This document shows positions 4,553 through 5,479 of a stretch of 5,479 nt of DNA, in pieces. Source of the DNA: Saprospiraceae bacterium (GTDB lineage Bacteria > Bacteroidota > Bacteroidia > Chitinophagales > Saprospiraceae); the NCBI GenBank assembly GCA_020436865.1, contig JAGQXA010000181.1:1-5479 (forward strand), given 5' to 3'. The translations under genes and the position numbers were made by a program. Within the stretch, counting starts at the first letter, position 1. The number at the start of each line of letters is the position of its first letter. The notes beneath the pieces are model-generated. The model saw only the letters and a list, made by a program, of their open reading frames with translations. It was not told where the DNA came from and did not search any database.

Positions 4553-5479
4553 CGCATCCTCGTCGCTCCGCTGGGCTGGGGCCTGGGTCATGCCACGCGT
4601 TGCATCCCCCTGGTCGAAGAACTGCTCCGGGCAGGGGCCGAACCCTGGCTCGCTTCCGACGGACGGGCCCTGCACCTGTTGCGCCGGGAATTTCCCGATC
4701 TGCCACTGCTCGAACTCCCCTCCTACCCCATCCGGTATTTCAGCAACCACATGGCGTTGAATGTCGCCACCCGCAGTCACGGCCTCCTGGCGGCGATCTG
4801 GCGCGAAAATCGCCTGGTGCAGCGCTGGGTACGCGAACACCGTTTCGACGCCCTCCTTTCCGACAACCGCTTCGGCTGTTTCGTCCCCGGCTTGCCCTCG
4901 ATCTTTCTCACCCATCAACTGTTCATCCGCACCCCTTGGCAGGCCTTGGACTGGGCGGTCCGTCAGCTCAACCATCGCTTCATCCGGCAATTCTCGGAAT
5001 GCTGGGTGCCCGATTATCCCGACCTGCCGAATCTTTCCGGTCGGCTCAGTCACGGCGCTACCCGCCTGCCGCATTCCTTCATCGGTCCGCTCTCGCGGAT
5101 GCAGACACTCGAGCGCCCTCAACGCTACGACGTAGCGGTCGTCCTCTCCGGCCCGGAACCGCAACGAACGCGTCTGGAACAAACGCTCCTGCGCCAGGCC
5201 TCCACCCTGCCCCTGCGCTGGCTGTTCGTACAGGGCCTGACCGAAGAGCGACAGCAGTGGCGCCGGCAGGACCAGATCGACCTCTGCAATTTCATGTCGT
5301 CCGGCGAGCTGAACGAAGCGCTCGCCGCTAGCCGCATCGTCGTGTGCCGCTCCGGGTATAGTTCGATCATGGACCTCGCTGTTCTGGGGAAAAAGGCCGT
5401 ACTCATCCCAACGCCGGGCCAGACCGAACAGGAATACCTCGCCCAGCGCCTGTACCGGCACAAGCTATTCTATACGCAA
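4541..5479 (+). CDS. MurG-like GT-B glycosyltransferase, C-terminus cut by window edge
   Basis: The plus strand is open from ATG 4541 to the right edge, giving 313 residues. The N-terminus RILVAPLGWGLGHATRCIPLVEELL (residues 5 to 29) carries the glycine-rich GxGxGH loop of GT-B enzymes such as MurG. Residues 104-128 (ALLSDNRFG, then IFLTHQLF) complete the N-terminal acceptor-side domain. The C-terminal domain has NFMSSGELNEALAASRIVVCR (250-270) followed by SGYSSIMDLAVLGKKAVLIP (271-290) and PGQTEQEYLA (292-301), the usual nucleotide-sugar binding region. Relatives known to me are about 350-380 residues, so roughly 40-60 are missing. It would transfer a sugar from a nucleotide donor at the cytoplasmic membrane face, perhaps for a lipid or surface glycan. 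Donor and acceptor cannot be read. It is divergent from the Cys-rich peptide and lacks a clear own promoter. Confidence 0.88.
   Translation, partial: MCAKRILVAPLGWGLGHATRCIPLVEELLRAGAEPWLASDGRALHLLRREFPDLPLLELPSYPIRYFSNHMALNVATRSHGLLAAIWRENRLVQRWVREHRFDALLSDNRFGCFVPGLPSIFLTHQLFIRTPWQALDWAVRQLNHRFIRQFSECWVPDYPDLPNLSGRLSHGATRLPHSFIGPLSRMQTLERPQRYDVAVVLSGPEPQRTRLEQTLLRQASTLPLRWLFVQGLTEERQQWRRQDQIDLCNFMSSGELNEALAASRIVVCRSGYSSIMDLAVLGKKAVLIPTPGQTEQEYLAQRLYRHKLFYTQ

Noticed and set aside
4517..5461. 314-residue minus-strand frame opposite the glycosyltransferase
   Set aside because: The plus strand shows conserved GT-B motifs along its whole length; the minus frame has no recognisable domain and an artefact-like Gly/Gln/Glu-rich composition.

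Overview
This window looks like chromosomal core DNA from a member of the Bacteroidota. Four things point there. The promoters fit the Bacteroidota consensus (TTTG, about 18-20 bases, TAnnTTTG). The starts lack strong Shine-Dalgarno sequences. The HU protein has the arm typical of this phylum. The gene order HU, TPR lipoprotein, a tiny basic ribosomal-type protein and RNase E/G also fits. The fairly high GC content and the look of the TPR lipoprotein suggest the Saprospiria (Lewinella-like), but this is a weak inference from memory. I see no mobile element, CRISPR array, tRNA or rRNA.

Layout from left to right. Positions 1-746 (minus) hold the first 248 residues of a YicC/YloC-family endoribonuclease, whose C-terminus runs off the left edge. 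Positions 747-1015 are a divergent control region, with a near-perfect promoter for yicC on the minus strand and a good one for HU on the plus strand. The plus strand then carries an HU-family nucleoid protein (1016-1315), a TPR protein with a lipoprotein-like N-terminus (1338-2123) and a 31-residue, Lys/Arg-rich protein of AURKAIP1/COX24 (mS38-like) type (2190-2285), followed by a GC-rich hairpin. Positions 2329-2816 have no gene I can support. RNase E/G (rng) follows from a GTG start at 2817 to 4367.

After rng lies a very strong inverted repeat (4368-4403), shared with a convergent minus-strand gene, too small for routine gene calling, that encodes a 31-residue Cys-rich lipoprotein-like peptide (4408-4503, minus). 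From 4541 to the right edge is the first 313 residues of a MurG-like GT-B glycosyltransferase.

The common theme is RNA and gene-expression housekeeping: two ribonucleases (YicC and RNase E/G), a nucleoid protein and a probable ribosome-associated peptide. The glycosyltransferase probably belongs to a separate cell-envelope function. I did not find a clearly new multi-gene system. The items most worth a second look are the Cys-rich peptide, the tiny basic protein, and the unexplained stretch with possible structured leader upstream of rng.
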